The notes: generated from the letters alone by a model not told the origin. A DNA stretch of 64,000 nt from Alphaproteobacteria bacterium (GCA_015232335.1 JADFZV010000009.1:20830-84829); one strand, 5' to 3'; numbered from the stretch's first letter, positions 26,817 through 36,559 are shown. Numbers and translations: made by a program.

Positions 26817-28004
26817 TCAGGCGGGAAGCAGCACGTCCTCGTCGGTAAAGGTGCAGCGGGCTTTCCCCGTCGTTTTTGACTGATACATGCGCTTGTCGGC
26901 CAGTTCCACCAGTTGCGGCCAATCCTCGACCTTGTCGCGGGTGCGCTCGGCAACGCCGATGCTGGCCGTCACCGGCCCGCCACCGGGGTTGCTTCCCAGC
27001 CATTCGTGCATCACGCGCTGCATGGCGATGTGCACACCCTCGGCGCTTGATCCCGTCATCACCACCACGAATTCCTCGCCACCCCAACGAATAACCGAAT
27101 CGCCCTGGCGCAACAGGCGTCCCAATTTGGCCACCGCGTCGCGCAAAACCTTGTCGCCGGCATCGTGGCCATGCACGTCATTAATGGATTTGAAGTTGTC
27201 GAGGTCAAAAAAAGCCACGGATAACGGCAAATCCTGTTCAACGCTGGTGCGAAACTGATTATCCAGAAGTTCCATGCCGCTGCGCCTTGTAAAGGCCCCG
27301 GTCAGCGTGTCGTGGCTGGCCCGGCGCAAGAGCGCGATCATATAATTTAGCTGAATCATGCCAGCAAAGGCATAAATGCCGAGAATCACCACCATCACCC
27401 ATAAGGTGGTCAATTCGCGGGCTATCTCGAACCGGCCCGCCAGAACAGGCCCCAGGATCGCTAGCACAAAGACAACCAGAGCAAATAGCAGGCCCTCGAC
27501 CACGACCAGGGGAAAGACCGACAGGCCCGCCAGAACGATGAAGGGAAGGGCGTCGTACAGACGCACATTGATCAGCGCTAGCCCGCTCAGTGCATCATCC
27601 TGGAACAGGAATTGGGCAGCGAGGAAGAAGCTTAGGGGTATAGCCAGGATGACCGACAGAAGAAACAAGGCGCCTTGCAGATTCCAAGCGCGCTTGTGAG
27701 GAAAGGCCACGAAGGCGAAAACGCCGGAGGCGCCAGCGCGGATGCAGCCCAGAACGCCCCATTCCGGCCAGGGCAGGGTGAAGGCGTCCAGTCCGATCCA
27801 AAGAAAGGTCAATAAGGAAAAAGCCGCCGCCACCATGCGCGTGCGCATGACGATGGCATCGATCCTATGACGTGTGAGATAGGGCGAATGCTCGGTGGCG
27901 ACCAGAACATCCTTCAACTGCGTTTGCACATATTGGCGGACGGATGATCTGATTCTGCCCACTTCCCTGGCCCCAAACTTTCGAATCAAAAATCTTAGAA
28001 TCAT
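26817..28004 (-). CDS. Membrane diguanylate cyclase with six-helix N-terminal domain
   Basis: The 395-residue protein has an N-terminal cytoplasmic segment, about six hydrophobic helices (residues 55-220) and a C-terminal GGDEF domain. The active-site motif is GGEEF and the I-site RQGD is five residues upstream, so an active, product-inhibited c-di-GMP synthase is expected. The membrane part is not a domain I can name. The gene converges on proB with a 3-bp gap and diverges from another GGDEF gene at 28269. Confidence 0.86.
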   Translation of the reverse strand: MILRFLIRKFGAREVGRIRSSVRQYVQTQLKDVLVATEHSPYLTRHRIDAIVMRTRMVAAAFSLLTFLWIGLDAFTLPWPEWGVLGCIRAGASGVFAFVAFPHKRAWNLQGALFLLSVILAIPLSFFLAAQFLFQDDALSGLALINVRLYDALPFIVLAGLSVFPLVVVEGLLFALVVFVLAILGPVLAGRFEIARELTTLWVMVVILGIYAFAGMIQLNYMIALLRRASHDTLTGAFTRRSGMELLDNQFRTSVEQDLPLSVAFFDLDNFKSINDVHGHDAGDKVLRDAVAKLGRLLRQGDSVIRWGGEEFVVVMTGSSAEGVHIAMQRVMHEWLGSNPGGGPVTASIGVAERTRDKVEDWPQLVELADKRMYQSKTTGKARCTFTDEDVLLPA

Positions 28005-28203
28005 TCCGAGCCCCCTGCAAACCCTGAAACAAAATCATGGGGCCGCACTGCAGCAAAGTAGGCCGCTTTCGGCCTCAAATCCACTTCCTTGAATATGCGG
28101 CTGTCTTTAACTAAAGCGGGTAATAAGCCCTTCACGCGCCGGGGGTGACGGGATAGGGGGTTGGGGCCAATTAAACTGTTGAATAAATCCTGGGAAGTGA
28201 TAA

Positions 28204-28233
28204 TTGCCTTTCAGGGCTGGGGACCCTTATAGT
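28204..28233 (+). promoter_or_regulatory. Possible promoter for the GGDEF gene at 28269
   Basis: TTGCCT (28204-28209) and TATAGT (28228-28233) are separated by 18 bp. They lie about 36 bp before the start, which is preceded by a G-rich ribosome-binding region. The rest of the 264-bp divergent gap shows nothing recognisable. Confidence 0.4.
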
Positions 28234-28268
28234 GTCGGAAATGTGAAAAATGAGGGGGGGCGGGATTT

Positions 28269-29327
28269 ATGGAATACCCCGAGAAGTTCGAGCAGGCGCT
28301 GTCCTATGCCGGGCAGGCGATGGACCTGATGAAGAAGCATCAGGTGCCGGCTCATCCTGGGAATTTTGCGGTGTGGTACACCTATGTTTCAGGCAATTAT
28401 CCCGACCTGAAGCGCGCGGTTGATATTCTGATCAGCAACAAGATGGAATTCGACGAGCGGGTCTCGATGGATCTGCGCCAGAAATTCTTTGGCCACGAAA
28501 GCGAAAGTCAGGCTTTGCACAAGGCCACCCAGCGCATCGAAGGCATGCTGGGCCAGATGATGGGCTTTTTGGGGGATGCCGTTCAGGGGGCCAACAGCTA
28601 TGGCGAAACTCTGAAGTCATTTTCCAACACGCTGACCGACAAGGACAAAGTGGGCGATATCCGCGAGATGTTGCGGACGGTGATGACCGAAACCCGCTCG
28701 ATCGCCGAGGCTAACCAGGAGCTTGAGGTCAAGCTTGATTCCTCGGCCAAGGAAATCAAGCAGCTTCGCGAAAATCTGGACGAGGTAAAGCGCGAGTCGA
28801 TGACGGATGCGCTGACCACGATTGCCAACCGGAAGTTGTTCGACATCGTGCTGCGCGAATCCGCCATGCAGATCATGGAGACCGGCGAGCCGCTTTGCCT
28901 TGCCATGGTCGACATCGATTTTTTCAAGAAGTTCAACGATACCTACGGCCATCAGTTGGGCGATCAGGTGCTGAAGCTGGTGGCCCGTACCCTGGTCGAC
29001 AGTGTCAAGGGCCAAGACACGGCGGCCCGCTATGGCGGCGAGGAGTTCGCGGTCATCTTCCCAAAAACAGACCTGAAGAACGCCATGGCGGCAGCCGAGA
29101 ACATTCGCAACAATGTCGCCAACAAGGAAGTGACCAACAAACGCACGGGCCAGAGCCTGGGACAGATCACCCTGTCCATCGGCGTTTCCGAATATTCCTT
29201 GGGTGAGCCCCTGAGTACGTTTCTTCAGCGGGCCGACGAGGCGCTGTATCTTTCCAAGCGCTCGGGTCGCAACCGTGTGTCGTCCGAAACCGATCTTGAG
29301 CATTCCAAGCTGGAACTTAAAGAGTAG
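28269..29327 (+). CDS. Cytoplasmic diguanylate cyclase
   Basis: The 352-residue soluble protein has an N-terminal helical region (residues 1-165) ending in a coiled coil (EANQELEVKLDSSAKEIKQL). A GGDEF domain follows with the active motif GGEEF in RYGGEEFAVIFP. At the I-site the sequence is KGQD instead of RxxD, so product inhibition may be weak or lost. No membrane segment is present. The N-terminal EKFEQALSYAGQAMDLMKKH region recurs in alphaproteobacterial cyclases of unknown input. Confidence 0.87.
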   Translation: MEYPEKFEQALSYAGQAMDLMKKHQVPAHPGNFAVWYTYVSGNYPDLKRAVDILISNKMEFDERVSMDLRQKFFGHESESQALHKATQRIEGMLGQMMGFLGDAVQGANSYGETLKSFSNTLTDKDKVGDIREMLRTVMTETRSIAEANQELEVKLDSSAKEIKQLRENLDEVKRESMTDALTTIANRKLFDIVLRESAMQIMETGEPLCLAMVDIDFFKKFNDTYGHQLGDQVLKLVARTLVDSVKGQDTAARYGGEEFAVIFPKTDLKNAMAAAENIRNNVANKEVTNKRTGQSLGQITLSIGVSEYSLGEPLSTFLQRADEALYLSKRSGRNRVSSETDLEHSKLELKE

Positions 29328-29967
29328 CGGTCACCTCGTAGACTTTTGCCGTGCGCATGTCCTTGTCTTCGATGTCTCGGGTCGTTGGCACGTCGTAGCT
29401 ACCCAGCAGACCAAGACCGGATTGCGGCAGATAGGCCCGGCCCGGATCGCCCAGCAGGATGCGCGTCCCCTGGCTCTGCAAGGTCAAAAGCCAGTCGAAG
29501 ACGCGCTTTGCCATCGGGCGTTCGTAGCAAACATCGCCCGCTAAAACGACGTCCCATCGCCCCGGTGATCCCACCAGATCTTCCAGGAAGACATTCACGG
29601 CCACGCCGTTGGCGCTGGCGTTTAGGGATATGGCGGCACCGGCAAAGGCATCGATTTCAGCGGCTTCCACAAAGGCAGCACCCGCCAGGGCGGCAGCAAT
29701 TCCGGCAACACCCGACCCGGCTGCGAAATCAAGCACGCCCAGGCCCCGCACGATTTCGGGATGGTCCAAAAGATGGCGCGCCACTGCCTGTCCGCCCACC
29801 CAGGCAAAGGCCCAATAGGGCGGGGGCAGCCCCTCCTTTTGAAGCGTCGCCTCGGTGGCCTCCCAAAGCGGCGTCACCTGGCTTGCCAGATGCAGGCTGA
29901 TTTCAGGAAGCAGGGGGGTGCGGTCCAGGCGGGTGTTGGCAAGCACGAATGAGATGGGATCGCTCAA
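29317..29967 (-). CDS. Class I SAM methyltransferase, ETFB lysine methyltransferase-like
   Basis: The 216-residue protein resembles the METTL20/nicotinamide N-methyltransferase-like family that methylates electron-transfer flavoprotein beta. It has the SAM-binding VLDFAAGSGVAGIAAALAG motif, the acidic VEAAEID, and DVVLAGDVCYE. The frame is open further upstream into ubiA, but the likely start is the TTG at 29967, which overlaps the ubiA stop (TTGA). It overlaps the convergent GGDEF gene by about 11 bp at the 3' end. The substrate assignment is tentative. Confidence 0.75.
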   Translation of the reverse strand: MSDPISFVLANTRLDRTPLLPEISLHLASQVTPLWEATEATLQKEGLPPPYWAFAWVGGQAVARHLLDHPEIVRGLGVLDFAAGSGVAGIAAALAGAAFVEAAEIDAFAGAAISLNASANGVAVNVFLEDLVGSPGRWDVVLAGDVCYERPMAKRVFDWLLTLQSQGTRILLGDPGRAYLPQSGLGLLGSYDVPTTRDIEDKDMRTAKVYEVTATL

Positions 29968-30884
29968 GCCATCACCCGGCCTGCAATGATTCCCGCCAGC
30001 ACCAGCCAGCCGAACAGGCGGTTTGATTTGAACTTCTGAAGGCAATCGGCGGAATCATCGATTTCAAGATCGCTGACTTGCCACAGGCTTTGCAGCCAAG
30101 CTGCACCAAGAAACAGGAAGAAGGGCCAGGCCAGACCTGCCAGCCAGCCCGACAGGCCGATCAGAAGGACGGCAAGGGCAAAGAAGACGAGAAGCCAGGG
30201 TCTTGTGTGACCGCCCAGGCGGAGTGCCGTCGATTTAACGCCGATCAGCGCGTCGTCTTCCTTGTCTTGATGGGCATAGATGGTGTCGTAGCCCAGCGTC
30301 CAGAACAGGCCCGCGATATATAAGATCAAGGGCGGCCAGGAAAGGGCACCTGTCACCGCCGCCCACCCCAGCAAAGCGCCCCAGTTGAAGGTAAGGCCCA
30401 GCCAAGCCTGGGGCCAATAGGTGATGCGCTTCATATAAGGATAGGGAAAGACCAGCAGCAGCGAGGCCGCGCCCACCAGAATGGCGAAGGAATTGAATTG
30501 CAGCAGAATGGCCAAGCCGACCGTCAGTTCGAAGGCGAGAAACAGCAAGGCAAGGTTGGGTGAGATGGCGCCCGATGGAATGGGGCGCACCTTCGTGCGC
30601 TCGACCTTGGAATCGAAATCCCGGTCTGCCCAATCGTTGAAGGTACATCCTGCGCCGCGCATGATCATGGCGCCGACGCCAAAAAACAGCATCAGCTTCC
30701 AATCAGGCCAGCTATCGGAGGCCATGGCCAAGCTCCACCAGCCGGGCAACAGCAAAAGCCATGTCCCAATGGGCCGATCAAGGCGCATCAGACGCGCATA
30801 GGGGCGCATCCGGGTGGGCAAGTGCCTGTCCACCCAATTGCCGATCGGAATGTCGCCAGCCAGTGTTTGTTCCATAACTTTCAT
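29964..30884 (-). CDS. ubiA: 4-hydroxybenzoate polyprenyltransferase
   Basis: The membrane enzyme of about 306 residues attaches the polyprenyl tail in ubiquinone synthesis. The two aspartate motifs are visible: NDWADRDFDSKVERTKVRP and DTIYAHQDKEDDALIGVKS. About eight hydrophobic helices are present, and RLDRPIGTWLLLLPGWW is typical of the N-terminus. The start is ATG 30884 (or 30875); the longer frame runs upstream without UbiA character. It is followed by a TTGA-overlapping methyltransferase. Confidence 0.93.
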   Translation of the reverse strand: MKVMEQTLAGDIPIGNWVDRHLPTRMRPYARLMRLDRPIGTWLLLLPGWWSLAMASDSWPDWKLMLFFGVGAMIMRGAGCTFNDWADRDFDSKVERTKVRPIPSGAISPNLALLFLAFELTVGLAILLQFNSFAILVGAASLLLVFPYPYMKRITYWPQAWLGLTFNWGALLGWAAVTGALSWPPLILYIAGLFWTLGYDTIYAHQDKEDDALIGVKSTALRLGGHTRPWLLVFFALAVLLIGLSGWLAGLAWPFFLFLGAAWLQSLWQVSDLEIDDSADCLQKFKSNRLFGWLVLAGIIAGRVMA

Positions 30885-30912
30885 TCTTGGCAATTCCAGG
30901 TGACGCGCAAGC

Positions 30913-31833
30913 TCATTTTGTCGGCGTGAGTGGGGTTGGTCCGCTGGGCGAAAGCTTGGGCAGAACGATGGGGCCTTGCCCGTCTTGCAAAATCTCCTCA
31001 TCCAATTCGGACGGAAGCTTCAGCTTCGTGGCGGCAGGCTTTGTCAGGGAATTATTCAGGATGGTGATCAGGGGGGTGGCGCCCTTGTCGGTCTGCGCAG
31101 GGGAGATGGGGCAAAGATTGGCCGCCTGCTGGCGCGTGATCGTCACCGATGGCAGGATGGGAAAGGCATATTGGGTGCGGCTGGCGATGGCGTCGATAGC
31201 CACCAAATCGCCTTCCTTGACGCGAGACATCGGACCATAAAGCGCCGTGCGCTTGATCAGAAAGATCAAACGGACATCGTTGGGGATCGGAATGATGCTC
31301 TGCAGGCTGCCGCCCGCCCCCAGAATATCCTGCGTCATGCTGTGCGAAATGCCGGTTTCACTCAAAGGCGTACAGGGCGGCGGTGGCGCAGGCTGCTTAC
31401 TGCGCTTGGCCTCGAGCTCGGCCAGGGCCTCGGCGGCGCGTCTGCGCTCAAACGAGCGCTTTTCCTCCATCTCGATCATCTTGCGCCGAAGTTCGCGGTC
31501 AAGACGGCTCATCTCGCACAGGCCATAGGCCTTGTCGGTGGGCGGGCATTCGGGAAGCGTTTCGCTGACGGCGGGGCCAGGTTTGGCGCGCTCGCCCTTA
31601 TCTACTGATCCGGGCGCTCCCAGCAGCAGGGGCGGCATATAGGGATCGCAGAAAAATCGTATGGTCAATCCGTCAATCTCGGTCAGAACGGAATCGTATT
31701 TCTGTGTTGCGCATAATTCCAGAACCTTGTCCTTGCTGGCCTTGGCTTCGCGGGGATTTTGCTGCGCCATGACGGCAGAGGGGATCAGCAAGGCCATCAG
31801 GCAGGCAAGAAATCCTTGGATGAGGACGGGCAT
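30913..31833 (-). CDS. Secreted protein of unknown function with coiled coil
   Basis: The 306-residue protein has a Sec signal peptide cleaved near AVMAQQ. The mature part contains paired cysteines, a charged coiled-coil segment (residues about 118-145, rich in E, R and K) and a proline-rich linker. The C-terminal half may hold a beta domain (IPIPNDVRLIFLIKRTALYG). No family is recognised. It is translationally coupled to the 573-residue gene upstream by a TAATG overlap, so the two probably act together. It is likely periplasmic or envelope-located. Confidence 0.65.
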   Translation of the reverse strand: MPVLIQGFLACLMALLIPSAVMAQQNPREAKASKDKVLELCATQKYDSVLTEIDGLTIRFFCDPYMPPLLLGAPGSVDKGERAKPGPAVSETLPECPPTDKAYGLCEMSRLDRELRRKMIEMEEKRSFERRRAAEALAELEAKRSKQPAPPPPCTPLSETGISHSMTQDILGAGGSLQSIIPIPNDVRLIFLIKRTALYGPMSRVKEGDLVAIDAIASRTQYAFPILPSVTITRQQAANLCPISPAQTDKGATPLITILNNSLTKPAATKLKLPSELDEEILQDGQGPIVLPKLSPSGPTPLTPTK

Positions 31834-33554
31834 TATTTTTTGAAGCCCGCTTTGGCAAGCAGCAGATGGAACTGGCGCAACATCTGTTCGGCCTCGGCCC
31901 CGTCGGCGATGCCTTCGATGAATTTCGGGACGAAGTCGGGTTGACGCAGCAATGACTGGGTGCGATCACGCGCGATGGAAAGCGCCTTGCCCTCCAGCAA
32001 AACGCCAGAAGCGCAAAACTGCACCAGCCTTTCCGCGCGCAGGCGCAAGGGATCGCTGGCATGATCCAGCTTTTCAACAATGCCCTCCTTATGGACATAG
32101 TCGGCCAGCAGATCGTCAATTTTTTCGACAAGCTTCTTCTTGATGGGTTGAGGCAGGGCACTTTCCAGAATCTCGGTCTGAATCTGGGTGCCTTCAGCCA
32201 GTCGCCTGGCCTGATTGCCGCTCGGATAGGTGACTTCTTCCAACGCCTTCAATCCCAGGATGGCATTGCCCACCCGGTTAATGACGACATCGAGATTTTT
32301 CTGGCCAAAAGCGGTCACCGCCAGATTGACCAGAAAACGGATGCGTGCCCGCGTTTGTGCGATCAGCCGCACCATCGAATCCAGCGTGCGCTTGGGCTCA
32401 GGCGGCATATCGGGTTCGGCGTACACGCGCCCCGCCCGATCCATCAGGGCTTCCAGCATGGGCACCCCTTCGGGGAAGCGCCCTGCCCCATCGTGCAAGG
32501 CGACGACAAGCTGCGCGAAGGCGCCGGCTTCATCCTCGCCCTCAGGCGCCAGACGCCTGCCTGTGGCAAGCTGGCGGCGTACGCGGTCGTAAAGCGTTGC
32601 CCGGCAGGCGGGCATCACGGACTTGGCGAACAGCGCATCGATACGGCCCAGTAGACCGGGCGGGGGCCTTCCACCCTCGGCCATTTTGCCTGATGCAAGG
32701 CGGATGATGGAGACCAGGGCGGCTCCCAAGCTTTGCTGGGCGCCCAGCAAATCTTGAATAACCGTCGCGCCGTCCAGCACTTCGGCCAGAATTTCGTCAA
32801 GCAGGGCTGCCAAATTCTCGGGCAGATCGGGTTTCAGCAGGTCGAGAATCTTTTCCAGCTTGGCATCCCAGCTTCTGCCGCCCGACAGATACAGCGACAA
32901 CGAGGTCATCAGCATGGGAACGCGCTCGTCGGGTCCGGCAACTTCGTCAACCTTCTGGGCAAGGGCTGCCAGATCCTCACCGTCGAAATCGGGCACCCGA
33001 TAGTCGTCCGACCATTGGCGCGCGCGTGCCGTGATGCGATCGACCATCTGGTAGATTTCATCCTTGCGCACCCTGGCGTCAAGGCCGGGCGGCGCTCCTG
33101 GCGCCTTGACCTGAAGGTTGGCTACCTTGTCTGCAGCACTGGGCAATAAGGTATCGCTGTCCTCGATGCGGCGAAGGGCGCGGTAGCTGTAAAGAAGCTC
33201 GGTCGGCGTCAGATAGACGGTATCGAGATATTTGCGCAAAAGGCGCCCCAGCATAAGCCTGCTGTCGCGCCCGTAGGCCTCCTCAAGCGTAGCGCACCAG
33301 GGTGCTTGATCGATATTGGAGATGGTGGCGGATATCGGCCCGCCTTCCTGCTCTTGGGTGAAGACGGTTTTTTCACCGGTCAGGCCGTCGCCGCGCATCC
33401 AGGAGCGCACGACGCGCACCGCCTCGTAGTCGCGCTTGGCCTTGATGGCGGCCTGCGCCTCTCTGGTGGCCGAAGTCTGTGTCTCGTGGACGGTCAGAAC
33501 CGTCCAGCGCTTTCCCTGCAACACCTGAACTTCGAAATTTTCGCGCCCGGCCAT
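31833..33554 (-). CDS. Large helical protein of unknown function
   Basis: The 573-residue protein is predicted soluble and mostly alpha-helical, with no signal peptide. The N-terminal 60 residues (FEVQVLQGKRWTVLTVHETQ..) look like a small beta domain, and the rest is long amphipathic helices. No catalytic motif or named domain is seen. Its stop codon shares a base with the start of the secreted protein at 30913-31833 (TAATG). Codon use matches neighbouring core genes, so it is probably not a recent import. Function unknown. Confidence 0.65.
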   Translation of the reverse strand: MAGRENFEVQVLQGKRWTVLTVHETQTSATREAQAAIKAKRDYEAVRVVRSWMRGDGLTGEKTVFTQEQEGGPISATISNIDQAPWCATLEEAYGRDSRLMLGRLLRKYLDTVYLTPTELLYSYRALRRIEDSDTLLPSAADKVANLQVKAPGAPPGLDARVRKDEIYQMVDRITARARQWSDDYRVPDFDGEDLAALAQKVDEVAGPDERVPMLMTSLSLYLSGGRSWDAKLEKILDLLKPDLPENLAALLDEILAEVLDGATVIQDLLGAQQSLGAALVSIIRLASGKMAEGGRPPPGLLGRIDALFAKSVMPACRATLYDRVRRQLATGRRLAPEGEDEAGAFAQLVVALHDGAGRFPEGVPMLEALMDRAGRVYAEPDMPPEPKRTLDSMVRLIAQTRARIRFLVNLAVTAFGQKNLDVVINRVGNAILGLKALEEVTYPSGNQARRLAEGTQIQTEILESALPQPIKKKLVEKIDDLLADYVHKEGIVEKLDHASDPLRLRAERLVQFCASGVLLEGKALSIARDRTQSLLRQPDFVPKFIEGIADGAEAEQMLRQFHLLLAKAGFKK

Positions 33555-33633
33555 CCCATTCCCTGCTTATGATTTAGAGTGAGTGTAGCCTGAAGGAAAT
33601 TAAAGGTCTATTGGAAGGGCGAGATAAAAGGGG

Positions 33634-34083
33634 CTATTGCGCCCGTTTCCAGCCGGATTTCTCGTCTTGTTGCCAGTATTCCAGTTGGTGGCCCGCTTCC
33701 TTGGCGGCTTTCCAGCGCTGGCGCGCGGCATCAAGGGCCGTCTCATCTTGTCCATCGAACAGATCGATGCAGCGGGCGTAACCGTCCAGCTTCTCGGATG
33801 TCATGGAATCGATCAGCACCAGCACATCCGCGCGGTTGGGGTTTTCGTCGGCATCCGAGAGCCAGATGGGTTGCAACTCGGGATTTCCCTCGCGGCTCCA
33901 GCCATGCGGCAGCCAGGAATCGGGGTCGAAAGTCCAGAGCAGCGCGTCAAGGGCCGACACGCGCTCCTTGCTGCCGCACAAGACAAGGCAGCGGTTTCCC
34001 GCCCCGAGGGCTTTGCCCAGGATTTTGGGCAGAGCCGTTTCCAGCGGGCTGCGGGTCAGGTGGTAAAACCCGATACGGCTCAT
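33634..34083 (-). CDS. holC: DNA polymerase III chi subunit
   Basis: The 149-residue protein begins SRIGFYHLTRSPLETALPKIL and continues with ALDALLWTFDPDSWLPHGW and RADVLVLIDS, matching HolC. Chi links the clamp loader to SSB. The ATG at 34083 shares a base with the pepA stop (TGATG). The longer open frame upstream is out-of-frame pepA. pepA-holC adjacency is common in proteobacteria. Confidence 0.92.
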   Translation of the reverse strand: MSRIGFYHLTRSPLETALPKILGKALGAGNRCLVLCGSKERVSALDALLWTFDPDSWLPHGWSREGNPELQPIWLSDADENPNRADVLVLIDSMTSEKLDGYARCIDLFDGQDETALDAARQRWKAAKEAGHQLEYWQQDEKSGWKRAQ

Positions 34084-35576
34084 CAATTCTCGTAATTCTC
34101 GGCAAGGAAGCGTTCCAGAAGGCGCACACCAAACGCGGACGCACCCTTGGGCACGGTCGCCAAGTCCTTCTTGGTCCAGGCGGTGCCTGCGATATCCAGA
34201 TGCGCCCAAGGCACGTTGTTGGTAAAGCGCTTCAGGAATTGGGCAGCCGTGATACTGCCCGCCTTGCCATCTCCAACATTCTTCATGTCGGCGATATCGG
34301 ATTTGATCAACTTGTCATAGGTATCACTCAGTGGCAGGCGCCACAAGGATTCGCCCGTTGCCTCGCCCGCCCGGACAAGACCGTCGGAGAGTTTGTTGTC
34401 GGTGACGAACAGCCCGGCATATTCCGAGCCCAGTGCGATCAGAATGGCGCCGGTCAGCGTGGCCAGATCGATCATGGCCACGGGTTTGAAGCGGTTCTGG
34501 CAGTACCAAAGCGCATCGGCCAGCACCAGGCGCCCCTCGGCATCGGTGTTGATGACTTCGATGGTCTGGCCCGACATCGAGCGGACCACGTCGCCCGGTC
34601 GCTGCGCCGTGCCCGAGGGCATGTTTTCGACCAGACCGGCAATACCCACCACATTGACCTTGGCCTTGCGCCCCGCCAGGGCCTTCATCAGGCCGAACAC
34701 GACGGCAGCACCCGACATGTCCCACTTCATATCTTCCATGCCGCCTGATGGCTTGATGGAAATGCCGCCTGAATCGAAGGTAACGCCCTTGCCGACGATG
34801 GCGACCGGCTTGGCGTTCTTGTTCTTGGCGCCCGTCCAGCGCAAGACGACCAGCTTCGATTCGCGGGCACTGCCCTGGCCAACCCCTAAAAGCGCGTTCA
34901 TGCCCAGCTTCTTCATTCGGGCTTCGCCCAGAATCTCGACCGATACGCCGAGCTTGGTCAGTTCCCGAGCCCTGGCGGCCATGCTTTCGGGGTGAATGAT
35001 ATTGGCGGGTTCGCTTTGCAATTCGCGCGTCAGTTCGATGCCCTCGGCCAAAGCGACCAGCGGCGCGAAGGCGCGTCTGGCTTGCGTCACCTCTCCGGTC
35101 AGCAAGGTCAGGTTCTTCAGTTTGGGTTTGTCGTCGGGCTTTTCCTGCGTCAGGTAGCGGTCGAACCTCCAGCTTCGAAGGCGCGCCCCCAGGGCCATGC
35201 GGGCCGCCATCTCGCCCAGGCCCAGCTTGCAGCCCGCAATGGCGTCAACCGCCAGGGCAACATCGCTTTCCTGGCTGGCAATCGCTTCCAGGGCGGCCTT
35301 GGCGCCAAAGGCTTCGAGGCCCAAGGCATTGACCTCGACGCCCTTGCCAAGGCCGATGGCGATGATGCGCGAAAGTCTTGTTCCCGGAGGTGCCAGCAGG
35401 ATGGCCACTTGATCCTTCTTTCCCTCGAATCGCGAGGCTTCGAAGGCTCGCTTCAAGGCGCCGTGCGTCTTGGCATCGATGGCCTGAGCGGTCGGCAGCA
35501 GCTTGCGTCCTTCAAGCACGCCGACGACCAGTGCGCCTTTGGAAGGCATGGCAGGCTTGGCAAAGATGAGCTTCAT
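34083..35576 (-). CDS. pepA: Leucyl aminopeptidase (M17)
   Basis: The 497-residue cytosolic aminopeptidase shows the M17 metal and active-site segments GKGVTFDSGGISIKPSGGM, MKWDMSGAAVV and the signature NTDAEGRLVLADAL. It removes N-terminal residues from peptides and can double as a DNA-binding protein in some bacteria. It starts inside the stop of the upstream membrane gene (ATGA overlap). Confidence 0.95.
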   Translation of the reverse strand: MKLIFAKPAMPSKGALVVGVLEGRKLLPTAQAIDAKTHGALKRAFEASRFEGKKDQVAILLAPPGTRLSRIIAIGLGKGVEVNALGLEAFGAKAALEAIASQESDVALAVDAIAGCKLGLGEMAARMALGARLRSWRFDRYLTQEKPDDKPKLKNLTLLTGEVTQARRAFAPLVALAEGIELTRELQSEPANIIHPESMAARARELTKLGVSVEILGEARMKKLGMNALLGVGQGSARESKLVVLRWTGAKNKNAKPVAIVGKGVTFDSGGISIKPSGGMEDMKWDMSGAAVVFGLMKALAGRKAKVNVVGIAGLVENMPSGTAQRPGDVVRSMSGQTIEVINTDAEGRLVLADALWYCQNRFKPVAMIDLATLTGAILIALGSEYAGLFVTDNKLSDGLVRAGEATGESLWRLPLSDTYDKLIKSDIADMKNVGDGKAGSITAAQFLKRFTNNVPWAHLDIAGTAWTKKDLATVPKGASAFGVRLLERFLAENYEN

Positions 35577-36559
35577 CGGTTTTCCTCTTGCTCGGAAGAT
35601 TCCTCAAGGGGGGCGCTGGCGGCCTCGCGCGCCGCCTGACGGTCGGGCGACAGAAACCAGAGCAGCCCGGCGGGCAGGCACACCACCGTTCCCAAAAGCC
35701 CCAGCAGGATCGACAGGACCAGGGCGGCGGCGTCGGGGACGCCGATAAAGCCGAAGGCTGTGACCATGGCGGTTTCGCGCACACCCCAGCCGGCGATGGA
35801 AATGGGCAGCGTCATGATCAAAAGCACCGGGGGAACCAGAACCAGACAGTCGATCACGCCGACATCAATATCCAATCCACGGGCCAGACAATAGACGACC
35901 AGCGAATAATTGACATGTCCGAAGACGGCCAGCAGCATGACGGGAACGGCGTGGCGCGGCTTCAAGAACAGCTTTCTGGTGTCCTGGGCCAGTTGCATAA
36001 TGCCGCGCACGATCCGCCATTTGTTCAAATGGCCGGGCAGGCGGTCGAGGACCATGATGAAGATCACGCCGCCGACAGCACCCAGCGACAAGAGGGGGAA
36101 AATCCAACGCAGCCCCTCGCCTGCGATACGGGAATAAAGCAAAGGCTGCGTTGCCGCCACCAGAAGAACGAGGGCCAGAACGGTAACGATGCGTTCCAGC
36201 ATGACGCCATTGATGGCGGCCCCCAGCTTCAGGCCCGACTTATGCGTCATCCAGACGCGCACGGCGTCGGCGCCGACGGCACCCGGCAGAACCAACCCGA
36301 AAAAGGTGCTGATGTAATAGAGGCGGAACATGCGGCCAATGGACAGGCCCTGCTCGATGGCGACTGTTACTGCCCGCCAGCGCAAAGCCCCCACGAAAAT
36401 CTGCACGACGAACAGAGCCGAGGCGGTGATGAGCCATAGGACATCGACATTCTTGGCCTTTTCCCAGGAATGGCTGAGATCGACCTTACCCAGAAGATAG
36501 GCAACGAGCGCGGCCGACAGCGCGAATTTCAGCGCATAGACCAAGCTTTTCTTCGACAT
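35573..36559 (-). CDS. Lysylphosphatidylglycerol synthase transmembrane-type protein (COG0392)
   Basis: The 328-residue integral membrane protein has about eight helices and the family's landmarks: the KFALSAALVAYLLGKVDLS start, the YYISTFFGLVLPGAVGADAVRVW motif, and GWGVRETAMVTAFGFIGVP. Members are flippase-like domains of MprF or stand-alone proteins linked to envelope lipids. A soluble synthase domain is absent. It heads the pepA-holC operon through a four-base overlap. Confidence 0.83.
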   Translation of the reverse strand: MSKKSLVYALKFALSAALVAYLLGKVDLSHSWEKAKNVDVLWLITASALFVVQIFVGALRWRAVTVAIEQGLSIGRMFRLYYISTFFGLVLPGAVGADAVRVWMTHKSGLKLGAAINGVMLERIVTVLALVLLVAATQPLLYSRIAGEGLRWIFPLLSLGAVGGVIFIMVLDRLPGHLNKWRIVRGIMQLAQDTRKLFLKPRHAVPVMLLAVFGHVNYSLVVYCLARGLDIDVGVIDCLVLVPPVLLIMTLPISIAGWGVRETAMVTAFGFIGVPDAAALVLSILLGLLGTVVCLPAGLLWFLSPDRQAAREAASAPLEESSEQEENR

